A stretch of 64,000 nt of DNA, taken from assembly GCA_038561985.1 (NCBI GenBank), contig CP073276.1:2046001-2110000 (forward strand), read 5' to 3'. Made by a program: the position numbers and the translations under genes. This DNA is from Petrimonas sulfuriphila. Its GTDB lineage: Bacteria; Bacteroidota; Bacteroidia; Bacteroidales; Dysgonomonadaceae. The first letter of the stretch is position 1; each line of letters begins with the position of its first letter. Below the pieces are notes generated by a model. That model searched no databases. It was given only the letters and a program-made list of their open reading frames with translations, and was not told the origin of the DNA. This document shows, piece after piece, positions 35,445-45,017 of this stretch.

Positions 35445-37100
35445 TTAGAACCAATTCGGGTTCGTAGAGGTCTCCTGAATAGGGATTTCATAGGTCATAT
35501 GTTCCACTTTGTAGATTTTTCCGGATGACCAGTGAACCGTTGATCCGTTACGGTCAATATCTACGTTCCAGCGTTTGCTGTTGGAATATTCAAGCCCGTT
35601 TTCTCCCCACATTTCGATCCTCCACTGCAGTTTGACCATATCCAGCACAGAAAGGCCAGCCATAGACGAGTAATTGTCACACGTCAATGTCGGTGAACCC
35701 TCTTTTGTTCTTGCGGCAAGTAATTTGTTAAGCGTTGCTTTTGCAGCACCCTCCTGGCCGGCAAGAGCCTGTGCTTCAGCCAGCATCAACAATACTTCCG
35801 AAGAACGGATATAGGTATAGTCACAGTTTAGTTGATTGTTCCTGACGTTATGCTGTTTGGCAATGGTAGCACCCCATTTCAGGTTGGTGTATTTGGGAAG
35901 CACCCTTTCTCTATTGTCCGTAGGATAAGTATAGGCTACCGGTGTTGTAATAAACCTGCTTTTACGGTAATCGTTGTCATCCATCTTTTCATACAACCTG
36001 TTGTCTATTCGCATATGGTATGCACTTAAACCTCCGTTGCCTTCCAGAAAGCAGTTGAAATTGCTAAACTGATAGGTTTGAGCTCCGTTTCCGTCAACCC
36101 AGCCCAAGATGGTTTCAGGATTTCTGCTGAGGCTGCTGAATGCATTGTCGTTGGCTCTCACATCATCCGTACCTGCGGCTAAGGCGCTTACACGGGAGTT
36201 ATCAATGCCGTAATACTCTTCAGCAATAAAATTGGGATATTTATTCAAAATCTCCTGGGTAGCTGTGATACAGGTAGCATAATCGCCTGTCCAGAGCGAT
36301 GTGCGGGCAAGAAAGAAGAGTGCTACTCCACGGTCAATATCGTTTGGCTTGTCAGTGGTAAATCCATCGCTCGCATTTCCGATTTGAGACTCCGCAAAAA
36401 GTTGAGCAGCTTCTTTCAGGTCCGCTTTGATGAAGTCGTAGGTTTCGGTGGCAGATGCAGGGGCTACAGGGGTATTCACTCCATATTCGGTATAGATCGG
36501 CATTCCTTTTCCTTCTTTACCTCCATGTAAGTATGCTTTTTGAAATCTTTCCATCAGCAACATATATCCATATGCACGAACGGTCAGTGCCCGTGCCCGA
36601 TAATCCTTCAGCGATTTGCTGCCGCTTTGTTCAACGGTTTGTTTATCCAGATAGGCCAGCACCTTGTTTGCATTGGTATGGGGAGTTGCTGCCAATAACC
36701 ACCAGGTGTAAGTAGTACCCCTACTGTCGGCTTTCCATGGTTCAAAGCTGGCATCTATGTTATAATATGTTTCATATGTGCCGGTACTTCCCAATGTGGC
36801 TTCTCCCAATACAATATCATTTCCCCTAAGATTGCCAAACAGATCCTGGTTGGTAAGGGGATTTGTCGGATTACTGCTAAATCCGGAATAATCACCGGCC
36901 AGCCTGAAATTGGCATCCAGTGTTTCCACCAATCCGCCCATTATCAGTTTAATCCTTTCTTCGTCTCCCGAAGCCAGGATCTCCTGGATCATTTCGTCTG
37001 TGAGGTTATTGGGTGGGGCAACTTCCAAGCTGTCTTCACATGCGGAAAACAGAAAACCCATCAATAAAAAATATAGAAATATCTTTTTCATCATTTTCAA
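35445..37100 (-). CDS. susD: SusD/RagB-family surface glycan-binding lipoprotein
   Basis: A 551-residue lipoprotein: FLFSAC followed by acidic EDSLE, which fits a Bacteroidota surface-export signal. The helical TPR-like repeats and the C-terminal RagB/SusD domain (TYIRSSEVLLMLAEAQAL near 415-435) are typical. It caps the SusC channel and binds oligosaccharides at the cell surface. It starts 17 bases after susC. Together with susC it defines this region as a polysaccharide utilisation locus. The ligand is inferred from the enzymes downstream, a rhamnose- and galacturonate-containing glycan. Confidence 0.95.
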   Translation of the reverse strand: MKMMKKIFLYFLLMGFLFSACEDSLEVAPPNNLTDEMIQEILASGDEERIKLIMGGLVETLDANFRLAGDYSGFSSNPTNPLTNQDLFGNLRGNDIVLGEATLGSTGTYETYYNIDASFEPWKADSRGTTYTWWLLAATPHTNANKVLAYLDKQTVEQSGSKSLKDYRARALTVRAYGYMLLMERFQKAYLHGGKEGKGMPIYTEYGVNTPVAPASATETYDFIKADLKEAAQLFAESQIGNASDGFTTDKPNDIDRGVALFFLARTSLWTGDYATCITATQEILNKYPNFIAEEYYGIDNSRVSALAAGTDDVRANDNAFSSLSRNPETILGWVDGNGAQTYQFSNFNCFLEGNGGLSAYHMRIDNRLYEKMDDNDYRKSRFITTPVAYTYPTDNRERVLPKYTNLKWGATIAKQHNVRNNQLNCDYTYIRSSEVLLMLAEAQALAGQEGAAKATLNKLLAARTKEGSPTLTCDNYSSMAGLSVLDMVKLQWRIEMWGENGLEYSNSKRWNVDIDRNGSTVHWSSGKIYKVEHMTYEIPIQETSTNPNWF

Positions 37101-37117
37101 AAATTAATAGCGTTTAA

Positions 37118-40100
37118 TTATAATTCAACATTTACACCAAATGATACGGTCTGCATGGTAGGATAGGTATAGGCACCTACTTCCATTCCACCGGTCAATG
37201 ACATACTGGGGTCAACACCCTTAGCCGCAGAGATCATAAACATGTTATCTGCAGAGACAAAGAGGCGCAACTTGCTGATTTGGTAGTTCGACAGCAGTTT
37301 ACCCGGCAATGTATATCCTAATGTGATATTCTTCAGCCTTAAATAGGATGCAGAGAAGAGGGCCATGTCGGTATATTTCCATGAACCGAAGGTTGAACCG
37401 TCGTAATTATCCGCCCCGTACCATTGCATCGGGAATTTGGCATTTTTGTTTTCAGGAGTCCAGGTGTTGTTGATCAATTCCTCTGAAAGGACGCCGATAT
37501 TGTACCTTAAGTAATAACTGCTTCTGTAAAGGCCGTTTCCATATTCTACGCTGTAGTATTTACCACCCAATTGGTATGCTGCCATGGCGCTCAAATCAAA
37601 TCCTTTATAATTAATTGTCGTAGAAAAACCGCCAATCCATGTTGGAATGGCACTGCCCACTTCATATTTCGAAGCCTCGTTGTAATTCTTGGTCTTGACA
37701 TCGTCACCCACTTTTGCACCGGGATACTTGCCATCTGTAACATCCTTTTCGCTTACTTTGTGATAGAATAAAGGCAGCCCTGTTTCCTGGTCTACACCTC
37801 CATACTTATAAATCCACAAGTTATACCAGTCTCTTCCTACTCCTCTGAGGTAGTATTGTCCGCTGGCCGCATTGCCAGCACCGCTGGCTGACCATCCTTC
37901 ACCGTTAGCTTCGTAGGTATAGGGAGGTAAACCCGGAGTATATTCCGGAATAGAACCTGCCGGTACATCTTTTAACGTAGTGGCGTAGTGTGTTCCGTTT
38001 GTAGAAATAGTCCAGGAGAAGTCTTTTCTGCGAATGATATCCACCCCGAGTTCTACTTCAAAACCGTTGTTCTGCAATGCTGCACTGTTGGATTGGAGTG
38101 ATTCCTGGCCAACTGCCATATAGTTCACCTGTTGGTTGTAGAATGTGTTGTCGGTAAGTCGGTTGTAGTAGTCAACGGTACCGTGCACCCGGTTAAACAA
38201 GGAGAAATCAATTCCTACGTCAAAAGTCTTTGTGTTTTCCCAAGTCAATGCATCGTTCACAAAACCACCTACGCTCATTGTATAGGCATTGGGTGTACCC
38301 GTACCCGCTGATGTTTCGGTGTACCTCGCTCCGTAGCCCCAGGTCCTGTAACCGCTGTAGCGGCCAATTGCATTGGAGTTACCGATTACCCCGTAGCTCG
38401 TTCTCAATTTCAGGTTGTCCAGCCAGTTTTTGGTCCCCATCATGAAGGGTTCGGACGTTACGCGCCAACCGGCACCCAACGACCAGAATGTACCCCACCT
38501 GTTTTTCTTGAACTTGGATGAACCGTCACGACGGATCGAAGTGGAGAGGTAGTACTTTTCGTCGTAGATGTAATTGGCACGGCCCAGGTAACTCTCCATT
38601 CTTTCAATGTCGTCTCCGTATCCGGGTCCTCCAAATCCTCTGGCATTGACGTATCGGCCTACAAAGTTTCCAGAACCCAAAAATCCCGGGATCAATTCAT
38701 AGCTGGATCCCCAGTTAATGCCTTCATTTCTCCAGTCATTGAATTCGTGTGCAGCCATGGCATCCACATGGTGTTTGTCAAAGTCTTTGTTATAAGTTAG
38801 GATCTCCTGGGTATTGATGATGGTTTGGTTAGTCAGCCTCCTGTAAATCCCTCCTTGGTCCTTTGCCGCTCCGGTTACGCTATTGGCGTATCTTACCTGA
38901 GAAATATTGTTCTTGTCAAACGAGAAGTTCACCAAAAATTTAAAATCATTCAAGAAACTGATTTCAGCATATGACCGGGTAGTAAGCATGTCAGCCACAT
39001 CCTGCCATTTGTCATTTTCCATCGCATAGGCGATGTTGGTGCTTCCATACAATGCCCCCGTTTCCCCAATTGGTGAATAGGTGCTTCCTGCCGTGGAATT
39101 GTATATTGTGCCATCTTCGGGATGAGTTCTGTAACTGCCGTCTTCATTGTAAGCATATACGGGAACAATGGGGGCAAACCCGTTGATAAACCTAAATACG
39201 TTCCCTTGGTTAGAGCCGGCGTTTCTTCCCCAGGTGGTACCCATTTTGTCAGTGGAAGTTCTGGAAAACCCAACATTGGCTCCTACTTTTAACCATTTGA
39301 ATAGCTGAGAGTTTATGGTTGATCTGCCGCTGAACCGGTCAAATTTTGAATTGCTGATATAAGAAGGGTCAGACAGGTAACCAAGAGATACGTAATAATC
39401 AACCTTATCGGTTCCTCCGTTGGCTGAAATATTGTATTCCTGCCTGAAGTTCTCGTTTAACAGTACTTTGTCGAATGTGTCGTTATACAGAAGTTCAGCT
39501 TGGGGATTCAATCGTCCGTCGGTGCCTACCAGATAGGCACCCGTCATTGTTTTGGCGGGAATTCCGCTTACGTTTGTTTCATCTACATAAACTGCGCCCG
39601 GAACGCGGTATGCCATGTAGTTTCCAAATCGATTTGTCCCAAATGTCGATTCTTTATTAATGTAGTTGAACAGATGCTGGCTGGCAAATTCTGCCGCCTG
39701 CTCATGTGAATAATTGGGGTTGTTTACATTGGTGGTCCAGTTTTGCGGTTGTCCTGTACCGTTTACCCCATAACGGTATGAGTTATAAATCGATTTCCAT
39801 GCAAATTCATAAAAATCTTTTGCGTTATCAATCTTTCCCAGGTCAAATGGCCCCACGGAATTGAAACCTGCTTTGGCAGAAAATGAGATATTGGTTTTAC
39901 CTGATTTTCCCCTCTTGGTAGTGACAAGCACCACACCGTTTGCACCACGGGAACCGTATAGTGCCGTAGATGCCGCATCTTTTAATACCGTGATGCTTTG
40001 AATATCGTTCGGATTGATGGTTGACAGTGGGTTGTCGCTTTGCGCGGGTACTCCGTCAATCACAACCAGCGCTACAGAACTGTTTAGGTTTGCCGACCCC

Positions 40101-40945
40101 ACACCGCGTACACGTATACCCATATCCATACCGGGCTGGCCGTCTACAGAAGAAACCTGCAAGCCTGCTACAGCGCCTTCAAGAGCGCGGGATACCGTAG
40201 ATACCGACTGAGAGGATACGATTGAACCGTCAACGGCGGAGATTGCTCCGGTTAAGTCCTTCTTTTTGGCAGTACCGTATCCAATCACCACCACTTCATC
40301 CAACGCTTGTGTGTCTTCCATCAGGATGATGTTGAAATTGGATTTGCCTGCAGTTTGGATTGTTTGATTGAGGTAGCCGATATAGGTAATGGTGATTACC
40401 GCGTCGTTCGCTACAGTTAAGGAAAAGTTGCCATCTATGTCCGTAATGTTTCCGTTGGTGGTGCCTACCTCCAGGATATTCGCGCCAATTACAGGTATGC
40501 CTGCATTATCCACCACTGTCCCGGTAATTTTCCTTTTCTGTTGCTGTGCATCGGCAAGTCCTTCTGCTACTCCTTCTGCTCTCTTGGAGAGGAGGATGTG
40601 ATTGCCTTCCAACGCATAATTGACGTCTTTATTTTTTAAAAGTGCATGGAGTACATTGGAAACAGCTTGTTGTTTGGATTTTACCGATACCTTCTCGTTC
40701 GTATCTACCTCGTCGCTGTAGATGAACAGATAATCGGTTTGCTTTTCAATCTCGTTTAATACTTCTTTGAGTGTTACGTTTCGTTTATTGATCGTCACCC
40801 TGGCATTTTGAGTGTAGCTCATTTCGGCCATAGAGCAAAAGATGCAGGTAAACAATAAAATAAAGGTTGTTCGCATAATCAATAAAAAATGTTTAATGGG
40901 CACTTTTTCGGTTAAATGATTACCCAATGAATAGTTTTTCTTCAT
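37118..40945 (-). CDS. susC: SusC/RagA-family TonB-dependent transporter with STN domain
   Basis: About 1275 residues when started at MKKNYSLGNH (40945); a further upstream ATG at 41008 would add 21 residues. After a signal region near residues 15-45 comes an STN domain (VTLKEVLNEIEKQTDYLFIY), a carboxypeptidase-like beta domain (TGTVVDNAGIPVIGANI), then the plug (GAISAVDGSIV...) and the 22-strand barrel, ending in FGVNVEL. It imports oligosaccharides through the outer membrane using TonB energy. The STN domain passes the signal to the FecR anti-sigma factor encoded next door. Confidence 0.96.
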   Translation of the reverse strand: MKKNYSLGNHLTEKVPIKHFLLIMRTTFILLFTCIFCSMAEMSYTQNARVTINKRNVTLKEVLNEIEKQTDYLFIYSDEVDTNEKVSVKSKQQAVSNVLHALLKNKDVNYALEGNHILLSKRAEGVAEGLADAQQQKRKITGTVVDNAGIPVIGANILEVGTTNGNITDIDGNFSLTVANDAVITITYIGYLNQTIQTAGKSNFNIILMEDTQALDEVVVIGYGTAKKKDLTGAISAVDGSIVSSQSVSTVSRALEGAVAGLQVSSVDGQPGMDMGIRVRGVGSANLNSSVALVVIDGVPAQSDNPLSTINPNDIQSITVLKDAASTALYGSRGANGVVLVTTKRGKSGKTNISFSAKAGFNSVGPFDLGKIDNAKDFYEFAWKSIYNSYRYGVNGTGQPQNWTTNVNNPNYSHEQAAEFASQHLFNYINKESTFGTNRFGNYMAYRVPGAVYVDETNVSGIPAKTMTGAYLVGTDGRLNPQAELLYNDTFDKVLLNENFRQEYNISANGGTDKVDYYVSLGYLSDPSYISNSKFDRFSGRSTINSQLFKWLKVGANVGFSRTSTDKMGTTWGRNAGSNQGNVFRFINGFAPIVPVYAYNEDGSYRTHPEDGTIYNSTAGSTYSPIGETGALYGSTNIAYAMENDKWQDVADMLTTRSYAEISFLNDFKFLVNFSFDKNNISQVRYANSVTGAAKDQGGIYRRLTNQTIINTQEILTYNKDFDKHHVDAMAAHEFNDWRNEGINWGSSYELIPGFLGSGNFVGRYVNARGFGGPGYGDDIERMESYLGRANYIYDEKYYLSTSIRRDGSSKFKKNRWGTFWSLGAGWRVTSEPFMMGTKNWLDNLKLRTSYGVIGNSNAIGRYSGYRTWGYGARYTETSAGTGTPNAYTMSVGGFVNDALTWENTKTFDVGIDFSLFNRVHGTVDYYNRLTDNTFYNQQVNYMAVGQESLQSNSAALQNNGFEVELGVDIIRRKDFSWTISTNGTHYATTLKDVPAGSIPEYTPGLPPYTYEANGEGWSASGAGNAASGQYYLRGVGRDWYNLWIYKYGGVDQETGLPLFYHKVSEKDVTDGKYPGAKVGDDVKTKNYNEASKYEVGSAIPTWIGGFSTTINYKGFDLSAMAAYQLGGKYYSVEYGNGLYRSSYYLRYNIGVLSEELINNTWTPENKNAKFPMQWYGADNYDGSTFGSWKYTDMALFSASYLRLKNITLGYTLPGKLLSNYQISKLRLFVSADNMFMISAAKGVDPSMSLTGGMEVGAYTYPTMQTVSFGVNVEL

Positions 40946-41008
40946 ACATTTGTAATTGTTTTTAGTTAATACATTGAATATTTCTTGGTTGTGTTGACGA
41001 AAACGCAT

Positions 41009-41038
41009 AATCGGTGAGCGTTGCAGCGCTTGCCGATT
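41009..41038 (-). promoter_or_regulatory. Hairpin between fecR and susC
   Basis: AATCGG and AGCG pair with CGCT and CCGATT around a two-base internal loop, ending 63 bases before the chosen susC start. There is no T-run, so it may be a leader structure rather than a terminator. The remaining gap (40946-41098) shows no clear -7/-33 pair. Confidence 0.4.
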
Positions 41039-41098
41039 CTTGTTTTCCAGGTGGTCTGTAATTCGTTTATCTCATAGGCACACGTGTTTTAGTACGTT

Positions 41099-42019
41099 TT
41101 ATCTTATATAAATTGTTCCTGTTTCTTCGTTTCTTTCGTAAGTGAACCGGATGCTTCTTTGCAGCACCCGCAATGCATAATCAACACCGTCGGATTGACG
41201 GAATTTTCCAGTGTATGTGTGTTGCGGTAACTTTTTCGAATCGATTTGAATTTTTATATCGAAATATTTTTCGAGGGATAAAAGAATCTCTTCTAACTGT
41301 TTATTATTAAATGCGATCAGGCCGTTTCTCCAGAGGTATTCGTCGGTATCTTCTATTTTTGACACAACTAATAATCCATTGTTGCTCAGAACTGCTTTTT
41401 CGTTTGGTTTTAAAGCCGCGAGTTTAACCTCATTTTTGTAAATCTCCACACCTCCTTCAAAAAGACTCGTTTCGAAAGAATTGAATCGCGAGTATGCTTC
41501 AACATTAAACGATGTGCCGGTAACACGTACATCCCCCTGGCCGGTTTTTACTATAAACGGTTTTTTTTCGTTTTTGCTAACATCGAAATAGGCTTCACCG
41601 TTCAGGTATACCGTTCGGTTTTTCTTTGAAAATGAGGACGGATAGCGAAATTCGGTATTCGAATTGAGCCATACGTTAGAATTATCGGCAAGGATGAGGT
41701 TGATACGTTGGCCGGGCGGTACAAATAGGGTGTTGTACGGTCCGGTTGAATCTTTCCCGATGAGCAAGTATAATCCGCTAACGATGAGCAGCAGGGCTAT
41801 AGCCGCTGCAGCTCCTGTTGCCCATGGCGACAGCAAGACCTTCCTTTTTTGTTTTAATGAGGTCCCTCGTGTGGTTAATAAGATTGCATCATAGACTTTT
41901 CGTTCTTGAAAGAATACACGATGATTGGCTTCAGAAGCATCAAGCCATTGCTTTATCTGTTTTTCTTCATTAACCGAAGCATTCCCCTCGAAGAAACGGT
42001 ATAAAAGTTCTTTGTTCAC
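41099..42019 (-). CDS. fecR: FecR-family anti-sigma factor
   Basis: A 306-residue inner-membrane protein: a short cytoplasmic anti-sigma region (LLYRFFEGNASVNEEKQIKQWL), one membrane helix at about 69-88, then a periplasmic FecR domain (VPPGQRINLILADNSNVWLN) and a C-terminal DUF4974 domain. It should hold the ECF sigma factor inactive until the STN domain of the SusC transporter signals that substrate is being imported. It is encoded 70 bases after the sigma gene and 153 before susC, the usual order for this signalling type. Confidence 0.93.
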   Translation of the reverse strand: MNKELLYRFFEGNASVNEEKQIKQWLDASEANHRVFFQERKVYDAILLTTRGTSLKQKRKVLLSPWATGAAAAIALLLIVSGLYLLIGKDSTGPYNTLFVPPGQRINLILADNSNVWLNSNTEFRYPSSFSKKNRTVYLNGEAYFDVSKNEKKPFIVKTGQGDVRVTGTSFNVEAYSRFNSFETSLFEGGVEIYKNEVKLAALKPNEKAVLSNNGLLVVSKIEDTDEYLWRNGLIAFNNKQLEEILLSLEKYFDIKIQIDSKKLPQHTYTGKFRQSDGVDYALRVLQRSIRFTYERNEETGTIYIR

Positions 42020-42089
42020 GCGTTAGTTTCTTTATCCTGTATATGTATAACAGTTCAGGAGTGAATTACCCTAACGGAAAATGTATTTT

Positions 42090-42656
42090 TTATTGAAAAT
42101 AAAATAAAAAAAGCAACAAGTGAATGAAGTCTTTTAACGAAAAGCGAAGTTGGGCCAAGGCTTTTGACATATGAAATTCTATAGCTTTAGTGCTCAAATC
42201 CATTTGGTTGGCAATGTCTTTGTAGGATAAGCCCTGATATCGGTTTAAAATAAATACTTGGCGTGTTTTCTGGGGTAATTTGTTAAGGGTGGATTCTACA
42301 ATTTTCTGTATTTCGTCTGAAAAAATGAAATCCGGATCGCAGGCCTGTAAGGTATTTATTCGTGTAGATAATAGCCATTCAGCGTGAGCGTTTATTTCTT
42401 TCTCGGCACGTTGACGCACCTGGAGGTGTTGTAAATAATTGATGCATTTATTTTTAATTATAGACAAAATGTAAGCATGAGGCTTTGTGTCCGGTAAAAG
42501 GTCTTCCTTGTTCTCCCAGTACGTTGTAAAAGCTTCCGATACAAAATCTTCTGCAACCTGTTTCTCTTTTACATATCCCCATGCGAAACGAATAAAACGA
42601 TCATAATATTCGTTAAACAAATTATTGAAATGTTGTACGGAAGAGAAAGAATTCAT
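42090..42656 (-). CDS. ECF sigma-70 factor controlling the PUL
   Basis: A 188-residue ECF sigma factor. Region 2 is visible as YYDRFIRFAWGYVKEKQVAEDFVSEAF-type sequence near residues 18-44 and region 4 as LPQKTRQVFILNRYQGLSYKDIA followed by a helix-turn-helix. With the adjacent FecR and STN-type SusC it forms a trans-envelope signalling set that would switch on the susCD operon when the glycan is bound. The C-terminus is rich in Phe/Leu, a common feature of Bacteroidota ECF factors. It is the first gene of the long minus-strand PUL. Confidence 0.93.
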   Translation of the reverse strand: MNSFSSVQHFNNLFNEYYDRFIRFAWGYVKEKQVAEDFVSEAFTTYWENKEDLLPDTKPHAYILSIIKNKCINYLQHLQVRQRAEKEINAHAEWLLSTRINTLQACDPDFIFSDEIQKIVESTLNKLPQKTRQVFILNRYQGLSYKDIANQMDLSTKAIEFHMSKALAQLRFSLKDFIHLLLFLFYFQ

Positions 42657-42675
42657 CAGTCCTGAATTTATAAAG

Positions 42676-42683
42676 CAAAAATA
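42676..42683 (-). promoter_or_regulatory. -7 element of the sigma factor gene
   Basis: TATTTTTG on the minus strand matches TAnnTTTG, about 20 bases before the ATG at 42656. The -33 position reads TTTC rather than TTTG, so the promoter looks weak. Confidence 0.5.
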
Positions 42684-42758
42684 GGCACAAAAAACTGTCT
42701 ATTGAAATTATTTGATAAAAATATTGTTTAGGATCAGGCCAACAAATTCAAAGACAAG

Positions 42759-44474
42759 TCACTTTTCCGGTGTTTTTTCATCGGGATATTCTTGCCGGAA
42801 TCCTTTCCAATAATCTTTTATTGTTGATTTCACTTCCCTGTGTAACACCAGTAGGCCGAAAAGATTGGGAATGGCCATAAACGCTACCGTGAGTAGCGAC
42901 ACGTTCCAGATGATAGTAGTATCGGTAAACGACGCAAAAAAGAAGGCGATCACGAAAACTATGCGGTAAATCAGTACATAATTGGCTCCGAAAAGATAAG
43001 TTACAGCCCTGTCTCCGTAATACGACCAGGCAATGGACGTGGAAAAGGCAAACAAAAGCAAGCCGATAGAAACGATGTATTTTCCAAAATCGCCGAAGAA
43101 GCTCTTGCTGAACGCGGCTGTTGTAAGCGGGGCACTGTGGATAAGTGAGTTCCCACGGAACGTTACATTATAGGGGGTGGTTGTCACTTTTCCATTTACA
43201 ACATCGATCCGGCCCGTGAAAGGTTGCCCTGATTCCAGGACCACCACCTCACTGGCCAATGAACGAGCATGGATGATGGATACATTTTCCTGCAACTGAC
43301 CGTCTTTAATGTCCAGCTTTCCGCTAAAAAGGGGAAGTCTGGCTGTCTGGTTGAGGTGATTCTCCAGACGCGAGACATCGGACGGTTTATTTTCACTGTA
43401 ATGCGCTGTCAAGACTTCAATATCCGTTTTCTGAAACTGGTTGGGCAGTTTCTCTTTCCACACCCCAGATGACAACAATACCAGTCCCGTCAAGAAACAT
43501 ATAATGATCGTGTCGATAAAGGGTTCCAGAATAGCCACCATCCCTTCGGAAACGGGTTCATGCGCTTTGGCAGCAGCGTGGGCAATGGGTGCCGAGCCTT
43601 GTCCGGATTCGTTGGAAAACAACCCCCTGTTTACTCCCTGGTTGAAAGCAAAAGCAAATCCCGCACCTAAGAATCCTCCCGTAGCAGCTGTTCCCGTGAA
43701 CAGGTCAAGAAAGATAGAGGCGAAGGAGGGGATTATATTCTGGTAATTAAACAAGATAACAGCTAATGCTCCCACAAAGTAAAAGATGGCCATAAACGGA
43801 ACCAACCGTTCGGTAACCTTGGCAATCCGTTTGATCCCACCAATAATGATCAGGGCAAGGAAAAAAGCCATGATGGCTCCCGTAATGACGTGCTTGATGC
43901 CGAAAGTAGCGAAAACGGAGTTGGATATGCTGTTTATCTGCGGTAAACTTCCCGATCCAAAGGATGAAAGGACAGTTGCTACGGCAAAAAAGCCGCCCAT
44001 CCAGTAACCGGTTTTTATCCGGTATCCGTTTTTTATGGAAATGTTAAGCCGTTTTTTCATGTAATACATCGGGCCTCCGGCTACCATGCCTTTTTCGTCG
44101 AAATCACGGTACTTATGAGACAGCGTTACCTCCACGAATTTCGTACACATCCCAAGAAAAGCCGTAAGCAGCATCCAGAAGATGGCGGCGGGCCCTCCCA
44201 GGTGAACGGCGAGAGCTACTCCTGCAATGTTTCCCGTTCCCACGGTTCCGGATAATGCTGTCGCCAGTGCCTGAAAATGGGAGGTGTCTCCTTTGTCTGT
44301 TGATTTATCGTACTTGCCTTTTACTATTTTAATGGCATGGCGGAAATACCTGATCTGGGGAAACCGGAGGTAAACAGTAAAAAAGGTACCCGTTCCCAAC
44401 AGGAGAAAAATAAACCAGTAGTTTCCTCCGATGTAGTTATGCAGGGTAGTCAAGAAGTCGTTTATTTGTTGCAT
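42759..44474 (-). CDS. AGCS-family sodium:alanine/glycine symporter with periplasmic insert
   Basis: A 571-residue inner-membrane protein. The AGCS hallmarks are present: ALSGTVGTGNIAGVALAV at 73-90, NQGVNRGLFSNESGQGSAPIAHAAAK at 278-303, and membrane helices throughout. About 105 residues at 340-447 are hydrophilic and beta-rich and are inserted between two membrane segments; classical AGCS members are about 100 residues shorter. It imports small amino acids with sodium. It lies 102 bases beyond the sigma gene on the same strand but has no evident functional link to the PUL. Confidence 0.88.
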   Translation of the reverse strand: MQQINDFLTTLHNYIGGNYWFIFLLLGTGTFFTVYLRFPQIRYFRHAIKIVKGKYDKSTDKGDTSHFQALATALSGTVGTGNIAGVALAVHLGGPAAIFWMLLTAFLGMCTKFVEVTLSHKYRDFDEKGMVAGGPMYYMKKRLNISIKNGYRIKTGYWMGGFFAVATVLSSFGSGSLPQINSISNSVFATFGIKHVITGAIMAFFLALIIIGGIKRIAKVTERLVPFMAIFYFVGALAVILFNYQNIIPSFASIFLDLFTGTAATGGFLGAGFAFAFNQGVNRGLFSNESGQGSAPIAHAAAKAHEPVSEGMVAILEPFIDTIIICFLTGLVLLSSGVWKEKLPNQFQKTDIEVLTAHYSENKPSDVSRLENHLNQTARLPLFSGKLDIKDGQLQENVSIIHARSLASEVVVLESGQPFTGRIDVVNGKVTTTPYNVTFRGNSLIHSAPLTTAAFSKSFFGDFGKYIVSIGLLLFAFSTSIAWSYYGDRAVTYLFGANYVLIYRIVFVIAFFFASFTDTTIIWNVSLLTVAFMAIPNLFGLLVLHREVKSTIKDYWKGFRQEYPDEKTPEK

Positions 44475-44659
44475 ATGATAAGGTGGTTTTTAATAGCCAT
44501 CTTTCGCGAGTATAATGTTACCCTGCTAACCGTCTTTCACGGCAACCGGTTTAGTGAGTGACGCCAAATGTTTCGCAAATATACATATTTCATTAAAAGA
44601 CCGGCCAAAAGACTTAAGAAAATATAAAGAAATTTAGGATCATTATAAACCAAAGTTTT

Positions 44660-44667
44660 TATCTTTG
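44660..44667 (+). promoter_or_regulatory. -7 element for the DUF5009-sulfatase group
   Basis: TATCTTTG matches TAnnTTTG, 39 bases before the ATG at 44706. The -33 region shows only a partial match (TTTA). The divergent gap 44475-44659 holds nothing else that I recognise. Confidence 0.5.
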
Positions 44668-44705
44668 CAAGAGTAATCGTACTTGTATTTTTCCTTGCTT
44701 GCAAA

Positions 44706-45008
44706 ATGAAGACCTTTGTTAAAATCCTGATGTTGATTGCACTTACAAGTGTAATATATTGCTGTTCTTCGCTTTATCGTCTTCCTGTTTCTACGGAAAT
44801 TCCCGTTAATAACCAGTCGTATCAGGTTGATTATTTGTTCGAGCACGATGGCTGTAAGGTTTATAGGTTTTACGACAGGGGGCAGTACGTGTATTTTACC
44901 AATTGCCAGGGAGAGGTGACAAGCATAAAAAACGATTCCACAGCTGCCAGAGTGACTAATTCGGTAAGGATTACATACGATGATTATGACAAAACACGAA
45001 AAAATTAA
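44706..45008 (+). CDS. Small exported hypothetical protein (possible DUF4884 lipoprotein)
   Basis: A 100-residue protein with a hydrophobic N-terminus and CC at 19-20, suggesting a lipoprotein. The remainder contains HDGCKVYRFYDRGQYVYFTN, a beta-rich pattern I have seen in small Bacteroidota lipoproteins annotated as DUF4884; that match is from memory and uncertain. It precedes the DUF5009 gene by 9 bases, so the two are probably co-transcribed. No function can be given. Confidence 0.6.
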   Translation: MKTFVKILMLIALTSVIYCCSSLYRLPVSTEIPVNNQSYQVDYLFEHDGCKVYRFYDRGQYVYFTNCQGEVTSIKNDSTAARVTNSVRITYDDYDKTRKN

Positions 45009-45017
45009 CAAAACATA

